61,551 bases of DNA, taken from the NCBI GenBank assembly GCA_017476545.1, contig JAFUZP010000034.1:1-61551 (forward strand). Reading direction: 5' to 3'. Below, piece by piece: positions 55,225-61,551 of the stretch. A program made the position numbers and the translations under genes. The stretch's first letter is position 1. Every line of letters begins with the position of its first letter. Below the pieces are notes generated by a model. The model saw only the letters and a program-made list of their open reading frames with translations, did no database searches and was not told the origin of the DNA. Source of the stretch: Alloprevotella sp. (GTDB taxonomy: Bacteria > Bacteroidota > Bacteroidia > Bacteroidales > Bacteroidaceae).

Positions 55225-55253
55225 GAAAAAGACCCGCTCCGGTGGGTCTTTTT
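55225..55253. terminator. Terminator after the Omp28-type gene
   Basis: GAAAAAGACCC and GGGTCTTTTTC pair perfectly around a 7-base loop. The A-run and T-run allow termination in both directions, including for transcripts coming from the minus-strand genes to the right. Confidence 0.9.
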
Positions 55254-55324
55254 CGGCACTCCCCCGAACCTCTGCAACGCATTGAAGTAGAACGTATTGC
55301 ACACACAACCCTAACTCAACCCCA

Positions 55325-55390
55325 AGTTGAGTGCGCACTCAGGTCATAGTTGAGTGCGCACTGTACTGCCAGTTGAGTGCGCACTCAACT
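55325..55390. repeat. Three palindromic units with 23-bp period
   Basis: AGTTGAGTGCGCACT starts at 55325, 55348 and 55371, exactly 23 bp apart. The third unit continues to the perfect 20-bp palindrome AGTTGAGTGCGCACTCAACT. The array lies between the terminator of the Omp28-type gene and the 3' end of the decayed small-protein gene. It is not similar to the 22-bp arrays. Confidence 0.85.
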
Positions 55391-55396
55391 TTTAAC

Positions 55397-55765
55397 TCAT
55401 CCCCGCCCGCCGTCCGCCGGCAGCTCACCACGCATGATGTATAAGGATTCCCAATTCCAACGCTTGGGAACCAGCGTCATAGACATACCAATCTCAACAC
55501 TGCGACCTTGGTACATCCCAGTTACCCATGCGTAACCGTCAGGGCCAAAGTTAATGCCACCTTCACAACCACTTGTAATTACCACGCCTGCGACGAACTC
55601 ATCCGCATTCCAGCTCGCAGGGGCATTCTCAAATCTAAGCACTGGCCTACCACCAAGTATATAGCAAGACATAAAGCGGTGCCAGGAAACATCAAATCCG
55701 TAACTACCGCCCCCGCAGTCAATGTCGCTCTTGCGCCCCAAGAACGAGTCGCTGAAAGAAAAAAA
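55397..55765 (-). pseudogene. Truncated paralogue of the 55932-56507 protein
   Basis: The open frame has about 122 codons, but no ATG near its start (a TTG at 55741 is the first plausible start), and TAA and TGA stop codons followed by a run of seven T precede it. Its sequence parallels the C-terminal part of the adjacent upstream gene: SDSFLGRK against STSFLAEL, APASWNADEFVAG against LPADWDEADFLAN, and VTGMYQGRSVEIGMSM against VTGLYRDTRVIIGINV. It therefore looks like a tandem duplicate that has lost the leader and N-terminal half. A frameshifted but expressed gene is a less likely reading. Confidence 0.65.
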
Positions 55766-55839
55766 TCATTACAGGTAATGTCCGAGAAGTGGTCTCAAGA
55801 AGCTCGGCCTCTGAGCCACGCCCGAGCGGCACTGTACTA

Positions 55840-55882
55840 ATGTTTGGCGGCACGGATTCCCGTGTCGCCAAACATCTTTTTT
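55840..55882 (+). terminator. Long perfect hairpin with T-run
   Basis: ATGTTTGGCG(G)CACGG and CCGTG(T)CGCCAAACAT pair with a single G.T position, around ATTC, and CTTTTTT follows on the plus strand. No plus-strand gene lies nearby, so it may instead serve the minus-strand gene ending at 55932, although no T-run follows on that strand. Confidence 0.55.
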
Positions 55883-55931
55883 ACCAGCCCCACACTACCC
55901 CGAGTTGGCATAGCCCCCAACTGACAGGTGA

Positions 55932-56507
55932 CTAGTGAAAGGACGTTAAAATGACATTTATTCCTATAATTACCCGGGTATCCCGATACAGGCCAGTAAC
56001 GTGTACAGGCCCGTCAGCCGCTCCACCAACCCTATTAATGTGAATGAGGGGGTAAGCACAATCGAAATCAACAAACTCCACGTTGGCAAGGAAGTCCGCC
56101 TCGTCCCAATCTGCAGGTAAGCCCGAGACCTGCGGTCCCCAAGGTCCGTCCTCTCCCCAGCCACTATATCCAAAACAGCCCCGTGAGTAGGGGGCAGATC
56201 CATTAGGGAGTTCTGCCAGAAAGGAGGTAGACCTGATATCAGCACAAGTGATACCTTCCGGTAAGAGTTCACCACAGGGCGGGTAGCTCCAGGAATACAT
56301 ATCAACTCCTGCGACGATGTTGACGTACACGGGCTCCCCTGACGCCCCGCTCGTCGCCAGCATCCGCTGCGGACCCAGCGGGATGACCTGCATCCAGGGG
56401 CTCACGTACTTCTTCTTACACTCAGCGGGAGCCGCCGCCACGGATTGCGCCTTAAGAGTCTGCGCATCGGCGGGCAGCATGGCGTCCAGTTTCATTTTCT
56501 CATCCAT
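55932..56507 (-). CDS. Small-protein family member downstream of RNA element copy 2
   Basis: The 191-residue protein starts MDEKMKLDAMLPADAQTLK, then has an alanine-rich stretch and KKKYVSPWMQVIPLGPQRML followed by ATSG. This YVSPxMxV...MLATSG pattern is common in short uncharacterised Bacteroidales proteins. A variable C-terminal domain of about 130 residues follows, with scattered Cys, Gly and aromatic residues and a final VTGLYRDTRVIIGINVILTS. The start region and the upstream RNA element are shared with the gene at 12985, and a decayed C-terminal copy follows. There is no Sec-type signal peptide. Function unknown. Confidence 0.72.
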   Translation of the reverse strand: MDEKMKLDAMLPADAQTLKAQSVAAAPAECKKKYVSPWMQVIPLGPQRMLATSGASGEPVYVNIVAGVDMYSWSYPPCGELLPEGITCADIRSTSFLAELPNGSAPYSRGCFGYSGWGEDGPWGPQVSGLPADWDEADFLANVEFVDFDCAYPLIHINRVGGAADGPVHVTGLYRDTRVIIGINVILTSFH

Positions 56508-56604
56508 TACTTAATACTTTTTAGTTGATTTATGATTGGTTAATTAATAATCAGCCATTCCGTCCGCAAGCCCGCTCCTGCCCTTCCGGCCGCACGTCCG
56601 GTCT

Positions 56605-56623
56605 GTTGCGATTGAATCGCAAC
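56605..56623. repeat. Perfect hairpin between RNA element copy 2 and its gene
   Basis: GTTGCGATT and AATCGCAAC are 9-bp arms separated by one base. It lies between the terminator of the RNA element and the start codon at 56507, where copy 1 has a different G/C-rich hairpin. Confidence 0.6.
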
Positions 56624-56649
56624 AAACCCAACACGCCTCCCGCGCACAC

Positions 56650-56865
56650 AAAGCGGCGCACCACACCCCTCCGAAGGGGGCGCGGTGCGCCGCTCAATGC
56701 ATGCGTATGTATCTATAACTACCTGATTCCCAGAGCGTATGGGGGGGTAATTCGGGCACTTCCCGCCCAGTAAATACGGGCAAAGTCAGCCTCCGCGCAC
56801 GCGGAAGCCGACATACCTATATTATATATATACGCGTAAGGCATCTTCAAGTCGTCGTTTACGGC
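56650..56865 (-). ncRNA. Structured RNA element, copy 2 (leader or sRNA)
   Basis: It matches copy 1 (13375-13590) over its whole length, with indels totalling only about 2 bp. Helices on the minus strand are ACTTGA with TCAGGT, GCTTCCGC-GTGC-GCGGAGGC, and the terminator stem GCGGCGCACC with GGTGCGCCGC (56653-56693). The U-run after the stem is TTTGTGT, weaker than TTTTT in copy 1. About 140 bp separate its end from the downstream gene. No open frame is conserved between the two copies inside the element. Confidence 0.72.
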
Positions 56866-56867
56866 TG

Positions 56868-56899
56868 CAAAGGTAGGCAAATCCATCCACACGGGCAAG
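56868..56899 (-). promoter_or_regulatory. Promoter of RNA element copy 2
   Basis: CTTG (56899-56896), 20 bp, and TACCTTTG (56875-56868) on the minus strand, as in copy 1. Nothing further could be supported in 56900-57148. Confidence 0.8.
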
Positions 56900-57148
56900 C
56901 CCTGAAGAAAAAAAGCAGGGAAGCGGGGGCGCAAACGGGCAATCAAGAGTTGTCCCAAGCGCACGGGACAATCCGAAACATAGGCTTCCCGGAACGCACA
57001 AAGCCCCGAAAGAGGTCTTCTCCGAACAGTTCATCTAACTTCGCACTTGCCACTGGCCTCTAAATATAGCAGACTTGCATTTAAGGCGGAAACGCGGCGC
57101 ATCTTAGACGAAAGCGGAATGTAAACAGAGGCAAATCCTTTGAACAGC

Positions 57149-57179
57149 CCTCCCCCGCTCTTTATCGGAGCGGGGGAGG
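57149..57179 (-). terminator. 12-bp G/C hairpin enclosing the ATPase stop codon
   Basis: CCTCCCCCGCTC and GAGCGGGGGAGG form perfect 12-bp arms around a 7-base loop. The stop codon of the ATPase gene (57164-57162) lies in the loop. No T-run follows on the minus strand, so termination is uncertain. Confidence 0.55.
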
Positions 57180-58346
57180 TATGTTTATGCGGCAGCTCAG
57201 GTCTAAAAGGTCTGAATATCGCAGAAGCAACAAGTCCTCAAAGTTGTCACGATTTACCTTGAAGAACTCCGCATCGGGATATGCCCTTTGGAAAGAGAGC
57301 GGCGGGGTGGCCTTGCGGCGCGGATTCCACTTTAATTCCACAGCGGTTAGCTTCCCGTCCCGCTCCTCCAAATAGTCCACCTCCTGCTTGGCAGTCGTGC
57401 GCCAGAACCAACTGCGGGCGTAATTGCCGGTATAGGCATTACGCTTGATACGCTCCGATACAACATAGTTCTCGAACAAAGCGCCCGCATCCATACGGCT
57501 TTCTATCTGGGAGAAATTACCGATGACGGCATTGCGTACTCCGTTATCGTAGAAATATATCTTGCGGCTACTCTTCAACTCGTTTCGGAGATTGCGACTA
57601 TACGAACCCAGACGGAATACGATATATGCCTGCTCCAGTATGCTGATGTACGCATCAACGGTTTTTGAGTCCAGCCCACAGAGCTGGGCAAGTTCGTTGT
57701 AGGAAACCTCAGCTCCAACCTGATAGGCCAAGGCTTGCAAGAGCCGCATGAGTTTGTCGGGCTTGTGTATCTTGTCAAACTCCAGGATGTCCTTGTATAA
57801 ATAACTTTCTGTCAGCCCACGGAGTATTTCGATTTCATCCCCGGGATTAGACACCACGTCGGGATAAGCCCCAAACACGAGACGATGAGGGAGCATCCGC
57901 TTTTCTTCCAACAAGTTAGTATGGTTTACTAACTCCTCAAACGAGAGGGGGAACAATCTATACTCCCACTTTCGCCCAGTTAGCGGCTCGTTAATCTTGT
58001 TAGCCAAATCAAACGACGAACTTCCCGTGGCGAAGAGCTGGACACCAGGAATCTGATCTATGATTATTTTCAGGTTCACGCCGACATTCTGAATGCGTTG
58101 CGCTTCATCTATCACGATATACTTCTTTCCTGCCGCAATGCTTTTCATGCGCTCTGCCGAAAAGTTCTCGAACAACTGGCGCACGTCCTGATTGTCCCCG
58201 CTCAGCCACAGGACGTTCTCCTTTTCCGGGCCAAAGATGTGTTGCAGCAGAGTAGTTTTCCCTACTTGCCGGGCCCCCATAAGAATGATAGCCTTCTTAT
58301 CCTGCATCCTCCGCCGTATTGCGGTTTCTAATATGCGTCCAATCAT
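57162..58346 (-). CDS. AAA ATPase with DUF4143 domain
   Basis: The ATG at 58346 gives 394 residues. The N-terminal AAA part has Walker A ILMGARQVGKTTLLQHIF and Walker B KKYIVIDEAQRIQ, then sensor-like LFATGSSSFDLANKIN. It continues with the segment LTGRKWEYRLFPLSFEEL and the C-terminal DUF4143 domain (LLQALAYQVGAEVSYNELAQ, a winged-helix part, and VDYLEERDGKLTAVELKWN, which resembles a PD-(D/E)XK-type core). These ATPases are common, mobile-looking and of unknown function. The in-frame extension upstream to 58871 runs through repeats and is not used. Confidence 0.9.
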   Translation of the reverse strand: MIGRILETAIRRRMQDKKAIILMGARQVGKTTLLQHIFGPEKENVLWLSGDNQDVRQLFENFSAERMKSIAAGKKYIVIDEAQRIQNVGVNLKIIIDQIPGVQLFATGSSSFDLANKINEPLTGRKWEYRLFPLSFEELVNHTNLLEEKRMLPHRLVFGAYPDVVSNPGDEIEILRGLTESYLYKDILEFDKIHKPDKLMRLLQALAYQVGAEVSYNELAQLCGLDSKTVDAYISILEQAYIVFRLGSYSRNLRNELKSSRKIYFYDNGVRNAVIGNFSQIESRMDAGALFENYVVSERIKRNAYTGNYARSWFWRTTAKQEVDYLEERDGKLTAVELKWNPRRKATPPLSFQRAYPDAEFFKVNRDNFEDLLLLRYSDLLDLSCRINIPPPLR

Positions 58347-58371
58347 AGCTTTACAATGTTTGTTTGCGCTG

Positions 58372-58379
58372 CAAATGTA
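58372..58379 (-). promoter_or_regulatory. ATPase gene -7 box
   Basis: TACATTTG on the minus strand is a full consensus match, 26 bp before the ATG. Confidence 0.65.
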
Positions 58380-58403
58380 GGAAGAACAACTTGTATATTC
58401 CAA

Positions 58404-58741
58404 AAAAATCATAATAATTTCGGAATACGTTCCGCAAAAATCATAATAATTTCGGAATTGGCATCCCGTACATAGCCGTCTTGAAACGTTTTCGTTAAGC
58501 CAGAAGAGCAAAGTGCCCCGCATTTTGCCTTGGCGAGAAAACGCAAGCCTGAAAGGAACGTTTTCGTTAAGCCGGAGAGCAGACCTGGTTCGCGTGCACT
58601 CGGCGATGAAGGAGACGCTTGGCTTGTCCAAGAGATCGGCCTTGCCGCTTGCCATCGCAAGAACCGGCCTTGCCGCTTGCCATCGCAAGAACCGGCTTGC
58701 CGCTTGGCTTGTCCAAGAAGTCTGCCTTGGCGGGAAAACGC
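58404..58741. repeat. Cluster of nested direct repeats
   Basis: The 490-bp gap between two divergent genes is filled with short direct repeats: a 23-bp A/T-rich unit at 58404 and 58436; AACGTTTTCGTTAAGCC at 58485 and 58557; TTGCCTTGGCGAGAAAACGC at 58525 with a close copy at 58722; CGCTTGGCTTGTCCAAGA at 58616 and 58701; and a 28-bp unit (58637-58664 and 58665-58692, with a partial third). Different periods are nested. There is no spacer-repeat pattern as in CRISPR. Confidence 0.8.
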
Positions 58742-58757
58742 CTGATGCTAATCGAAC

Positions 58758-58806
58758 AAAATCTTCCGTACAGCCCTTGTGCTCTACGGAAGATTTTATA
58801 ACTTTG
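58758..58806 (+). promoter_or_regulatory. Promoter with overlapping 13-bp inverted repeat (DUF4160/DUF2442 pair)
   Basis: AAAATCTTCCGTA (58758-58770) and TACGGAAGATTTT (58785-58797) are perfect arms with a 14-base loop. The -7 box TAACTTTG follows at 58799-58806, so the inverted repeat covers the -33 region up to the -7 box. This is the position of a repressor operator. It could also act as a terminator for transcripts from the left. Confidence 0.7.
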
Positions 58807-58836
58807 CATTTGGAATACCAAGAAAATAAAGGATAT

Positions 58837-59094
58837 ATGCCTGAAATATGCAAATTTTTTGGAATAATCATTAGTCTCTATTGGCGCGACCATAACCCAC
58901 CGCACATCCACTTCACCTATGGCGAGTATGAGTGCAGCATTAGCGTACTTGATCGCGTAGTGGACGGAAAAGCACCGTCCCGCGTCATTGCTAAGGTCAA
59001 CGAATGGATGGATTTGCACGAGGCTGAAATCCTCTCACTTTGGGAAAAGGCACAGCGCGGAGAACGCCTCGGCCGCATTGAACCTTTGACGTAA
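58837..59094 (+). CDS. DUF4160 family protein
   Basis: The ATG at 58837 gives 85 residues: MPEICKFFGIIISLYWRDHN, PPHIHFTYGEYECSISVLD and VNEWMDLHEAEILSLWEKAQ. This is the DUF4160 family, typically encoded next to a DUF2442 gene, as here (20 bp downstream). Such pairs are often listed as putative toxin-antitoxin systems, without strong experimental support that I know of. An in-frame upstream extension passes through the direct repeats and is rejected. Confidence 0.9.
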   Translation: MPEICKFFGIIISLYWRDHNPPHIHFTYGEYECSISVLDRVVDGKAPSRVIAKVNEWMDLHEAEILSLWEKAQRGERLGRIEPLT

Positions 59095-59114
59095 ACGACA
59101 ATCACACAATAGAT

Positions 59115-59402
59115 ATGCTTAAAGTAAAAGATGCCCAATACATCGGCGACTATCGGCTACTGCTGTCGTTCAACGACGGAACGCGCAAGATAGCAGACCT
59201 GCGCCCCTATCTCACGGGAGAAGTTTTTGGAGAACTGCTTGATATGGGAAAGTTCGTGCAGTTCGGCTTGACGGGCTATACGATAGAGTGGGCCAATGGT
59301 GCCGACCTGGCACCAGAGTTTCTTCACGACATCGGCACAGATGCTCCGCTTGGAACCGATGTCGCTGCCGAACCCTCCGCAACTTATGGTAAAACCACTT
59401 AA
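59115..59402 (+). CDS. DUF2442 family protein
   Basis: The 95-residue protein shows the DUF2442 core: KVKDAQYIGDYRLLLSFNDG, RKIADLRPYLTG and GYTIEWANGADLAPEFLHD. It is the partner of the preceding DUF4160 gene. A C-terminal tail of about 20 residues (PLGTDVAAEPSATYGKTT) is longer than in most relatives. The gene ends 13 bp before the SusD-like lipoprotein gene. Confidence 0.9.
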   Translation: MLKVKDAQYIGDYRLLLSFNDGTRKIADLRPYLTGEVFGELLDMGKFVQFGLTGYTIEWANGADLAPEFLHDIGTDAPLGTDVAAEPSATYGKTT

Positions 59403-59415
59403 AAATAAAAAAAGG

Positions 59416-61179
59416 ATGCATTTCAGAATAAAACCCATTCTCTTCACCCTCTGCTTGCTGGCGTTCGTCTCATGCGGCGACAACGACAATGAGGTAAAGC
59501 CCACGAAGATGCAGCGGCTGTCGGGACATGTGGAGAAAGGCCCCTTCGTGCAGGGTTCGGAAGTAACGCTCCACGAGCTGACGGCAGACTTCTCGCAGAC
59601 GGGCAAATCGTTCCGCACGCAGACTGAGGGCGCATTGGGGGCATTCAGCCTCAACACGGCGATGGAGCTTGTCAGCCAATATGCCGAACTCTCCGTCAGC
59701 GGTTTCTACTACCACGAAGTGCGCGGCGAACTCTCTGCGGCTCCCATCACGCTACGTGCCTTGGCAGACGTGAGCGGACGTACGACGATGAACGTAAACC
59801 TGCTGACGCACCTCACGCGAGGCCGCACGATGAGGCTTATTGCAGAAGGGAAGCCCTTCAACGAGGCAAAAGCACAGGCGGGGCGCGAACTGCTCAGCGT
59901 CTTCGCCATTGAGGGAGAACTACCCTCACCCGAAAACGTCTCCATTGCTGAGGGCAGCCGCGAGTCGGGCATCCTGCTTGCCATCTCCACCATCCTGCTC
60001 CACGACCGCAGCGACGCTCAGTTTACCGAACTGCTCTCCGCCTTCTCCACTGAGTTTGCCGAAAGCGGGCGTATCCTCAGCACCGCCATGCGCGAAGCCA
60101 TCCGGCGCGGACAGGCCGAGGCGCACCCCTCGGAAGTCGTCGAAAAGATGCAGGCGTTCTACGCCGAGCGTGGCATGACGCTGCAAGCGCAGGACTTCTC
60201 GCCATACATCGACTTCAACGGCGACGGCGTGATTGACGAAGACGATAAGGAGGAGGATATCAGCATTTATCCCGACTCGCAGCCCGTTGAAGAGACATGG
60301 TTCACGGGCGAAAACATAGGAGCCTACGTCAATGGTCTCTACTACCTTGCCACGCTTTTCGCCTCCGACCAGCTTACGCTTGAAGCCTTGCGACTCGGCA
60401 AAGTAAACGGCACGGCCTATGGCGTGAACCTCGGCAATCCCAACGACAACTACATCCGTCGCACGTGGGAAGACGGATATTCGCTCATCGGACACCTCAA
60501 CCAAGGCATTGCTTCTTTTGAACAGCACGATTTCGCAGACAAGCATATATATCTCAGCCGCCTGCTGGCTCTCCGCGCGCTCACGTTCTACCAGCTGACC
60601 GTGCTTTGGGGCAATGTCCCTTATTATACTGACGCTCCCGGCATTGACGTGCAGCCCCGGCAGCTCTCTGCCGACGCCGTCCTGCGCAATTGTGCCTATG
60701 AACTCCGCACGGCTCTAAATATGATGCAAGGCGGGCTTGGCGGTAACTTCGCCGGCATCTCCAAGCCCTACTTCCTTGACTATGACGCTGCCCGCGTGCT
60801 TCTGGCAGAAATTGAACTCACGATAGATGGGAAAACGACATGGGACGGCAGCTCTGGCGAGTTTTGTCTGTATGACAACCGCGTGGACGACCGTCACCTG
60901 CCGCTCTATACAAATCTATTGCGCCAACCCGAAATTCCCGTCGTCAGCCACTACACGGCCGGTCTTTTGCAGGAAGAGGCCAGCGGGACAGCCGACGCCG
61001 CCAGTCTCGCCAGGGAGTGGCAAGGCCCCGGCGGCCAGCATCTTGGCGTCTGGGCAGCGCTGAAACGCCTCGGACAGGCGCAAGCACTTACGGGCTGCAA
61101 GGACCACGAGCTCCTGCTGCCCATTCCCTACGCCGAACTGATGCGGAATACGAGCCTGCGTCAGAACCCCGGCTACTAA
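59416..61179 (+). CDS. SusD/RagB-like lipoprotein with N-terminal extra domain
   Basis: The ATG at 59416 gives 587 residues with a lipobox, LAFVSCGDND. Residues about 30-110 (LSGHVEKGPFVQGSEVTLHE) resemble the beta domain of surface lipoproteins that carry KGPF(V/I)xGS motifs. Residues near 270-285 (DFNGDGVIDEDDKEED) form a calcium-binding-type loop. The C-terminal 300 residues look SusD-like: YLSRLLALRALTFYQLTVLW, GNVPYYTDAP and the ending ELLLPIPYAELMRNTSLRQN, PGY. No SusC-type receptor gene flanks it. Glycan binding at the cell surface is inferred only. Confidence 0.78.
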   Translation: MHFRIKPILFTLCLLAFVSCGDNDNEVKPTKMQRLSGHVEKGPFVQGSEVTLHELTADFSQTGKSFRTQTEGALGAFSLNTAMELVSQYAELSVSGFYYHEVRGELSAAPITLRALADVSGRTTMNVNLLTHLTRGRTMRLIAEGKPFNEAKAQAGRELLSVFAIEGELPSPENVSIAEGSRESGILLAISTILLHDRSDAQFTELLSAFSTEFAESGRILSTAMREAIRRGQAEAHPSEVVEKMQAFYAERGMTLQAQDFSPYIDFNGDGVIDEDDKEEDISIYPDSQPVEETWFTGENIGAYVNGLYYLATLFASDQLTLEALRLGKVNGTAYGVNLGNPNDNYIRRTWEDGYSLIGHLNQGIASFEQHDFADKHIYLSRLLALRALTFYQLTVLWGNVPYYTDAPGIDVQPRQLSADAVLRNCAYELRTALNMMQGGLGGNFAGISKPYFLDYDAARVLLAEIELTIDGKTTWDGSSGEFCLYDNRVDDRHLPLYTNLLRQPEIPVVSHYTAGLLQEEASGTADAASLAREWQGPGGQHLGVWAALKRLGQAQALTGCKDHELLLPIPYAELMRNTSLRQNPGY

Positions 61180-61289
61180 TCGAACTTACATGAAAGACGC
61201 CATCCCCGGCGAGTTCCAACGGCAGGGGCAGACTTGTGCTATTATAGCCGATCTGCCCCTTTACATGGTCTAATCTCAGGGGAATTGAG

Positions 61290-61297
61290 TACCTTTG
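61290..61297 (+). promoter_or_regulatory. -7 box of the MmcQ/YjbR-like gene
   Basis: TACCTTTG is a full match, followed by the TSS-like GCAGCCG, 60 bp before the ATG at 61357. Confidence 0.65.
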
Positions 61298-61356
61298 CAG
61301 CCGATTAGTGAAACAGATAAATCGGAATTTATAATAATTAAAACAGAAAGATAAGG

Positions 61357-61551
61357 ATGAATATTGAGGAAGTGCGAGAATATGCACTAAGTCTGAACGA
61401 ACAAGTAACCGAGGACCTATTTGTCAAGAGTTGGGTGAGCTGGCGCATTGCTGGTAAATGGTTCTTGTTGACCAACCTTGATGTGCCGGAGCCTCATATC
61501 GCTGTGAAGATGCAACCTGATGTGGCCATTGATTTGCGTGACCGATACGAA
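61357..61551 (+). CDS. MmcQ/YjbR family protein (5' part only)
   Basis: The first 65 codons are visible and run off the window. MNIEEVREYALSLNEQVTED, KSWVSWRIAGKWFLLTNLD and VAIDLRDRYE match the start of MmcQ/YjbR proteins (CyaY-like fold, sometimes described as DNA-binding). The C-terminal half is not visible. Confidence 0.85.
   Translation, partial: MNIEEVREYALSLNEQVTEDLFVKSWVSWRIAGKWFLLTNLDVPEPHIAVKMQPDVAIDLRDRYE

Noticed and set aside
58637-58706. 28-bp tandem repeat as a CRISPR
   Set aside because: Two and a half copies with no spacer between them; it is a tandem duplication.
58347-58871. In-frame N-terminal extension of the DUF4143 ATPase
   Set aside because: It runs through A/T-rich and tandem repeats and over the consensus promoter; the family N-terminus begins at the ATG at 58346.

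Overview
This window is a stretch of chromosome from a member of the Bacteroidota, most likely order Bacteroidales and GC-rich for that group. The evidence is: promoters of the Bacteroidales type (-33 TTTG, about 20 bp, -7 TAnnTTTG) before many genes; a FeoA-FeoB fusion; a TonB-dependent receptor with an N-terminal carboxypeptidase-regulatory-like domain; a SusD-like lipoprotein; a 285-residue primary sigma factor; GH125, Omp28 and several DUF families largely restricted to this phylum; and the gene order dnaN, exonuclease, coaBC, DUF4835, recN. The genus cannot be settled from the sequence alone. No phage, integrase or transposase was seen, so most of the window is core genome. The accessory-looking part is at the right end (about 55.2-61.2 kb).

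Layout. 1-2547 (minus): ferrous iron uptake. 2825-4879 (plus): helix-hairpin-helix surface protein. 5097-12900 (plus): a compact six-gene unit (rsmE, membrane-anchored protein, ABC ATPase, FtsX-type permease, sugar-kinase/RapZ-C fusion, TonB-dependent receptor). 12985-13600 (minus): small protein preceded by a structured RNA that has a copy at 56.6-56.9 kb. 13772-14239: rpiB. 14411-24896 (plus): one long run with short gaps or overlaps, dnaN, exonuclease, coaBC, DUF4835, recN, pseudoprotease-TPR protein, rpoD, and then a secreted protein, an HprK-like kinase, an S24/S26-like peptidase and a PqqD-like protein. 25172-35686 and on to 42147 are mainly minus strand: mini-metallopeptidase, OmpA, then guaB-PpiC-SurA-OstA-MutL (read right to left), then pgm, nudC, rel and a small conserved protein, then GH125. 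42452-48000 holds a HAD phosphatase, a Crp-type regulator, apbE and a tightly overlapping set (GT2, DUF6452, DUF6048) with a DUF4199 protein. 48319-51310 (plus): anchored protein, MaoC, YigZ, QueD, QueE (queuosine precursor steps), then tRNA-Thr(CGT). 51617-55211: GT-C-like membrane protein, rhamnose mutarotase family protein, Omp28-type protein. 55397-61551: paralogous small proteins, second RNA copy, DUF4143 ATPase, DUF4160/DUF2442 pair, SusD-like lipoprotein, MmcQ/YjbR start.

Most interesting signals. (1) A roughly 220-nt RNA element occurs twice, each with a matching promoter and a 3' terminator-like hairpin, each followed by a small protein gene with a conserved start region. Differences between the copies in three helices are G.U-compatible only if the minus strand is transcribed. 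This looks like an attenuated leader or sRNA-plus-cargo module. (2) Four intergenic arrays share a palindromic unit with an exact 22-bp period; a fifth, unrelated array has three palindromes at exact 23-bp period. (3) The Rel protein has lost its hydrolase HD motif. (4) A PqqD/HprK/peptidase cassette sits at the end of the dnaN-recN-rpoD operon. (5) A 13-bp inverted repeat overlaps the promoter of the DUF4160/DUF2442 pair.
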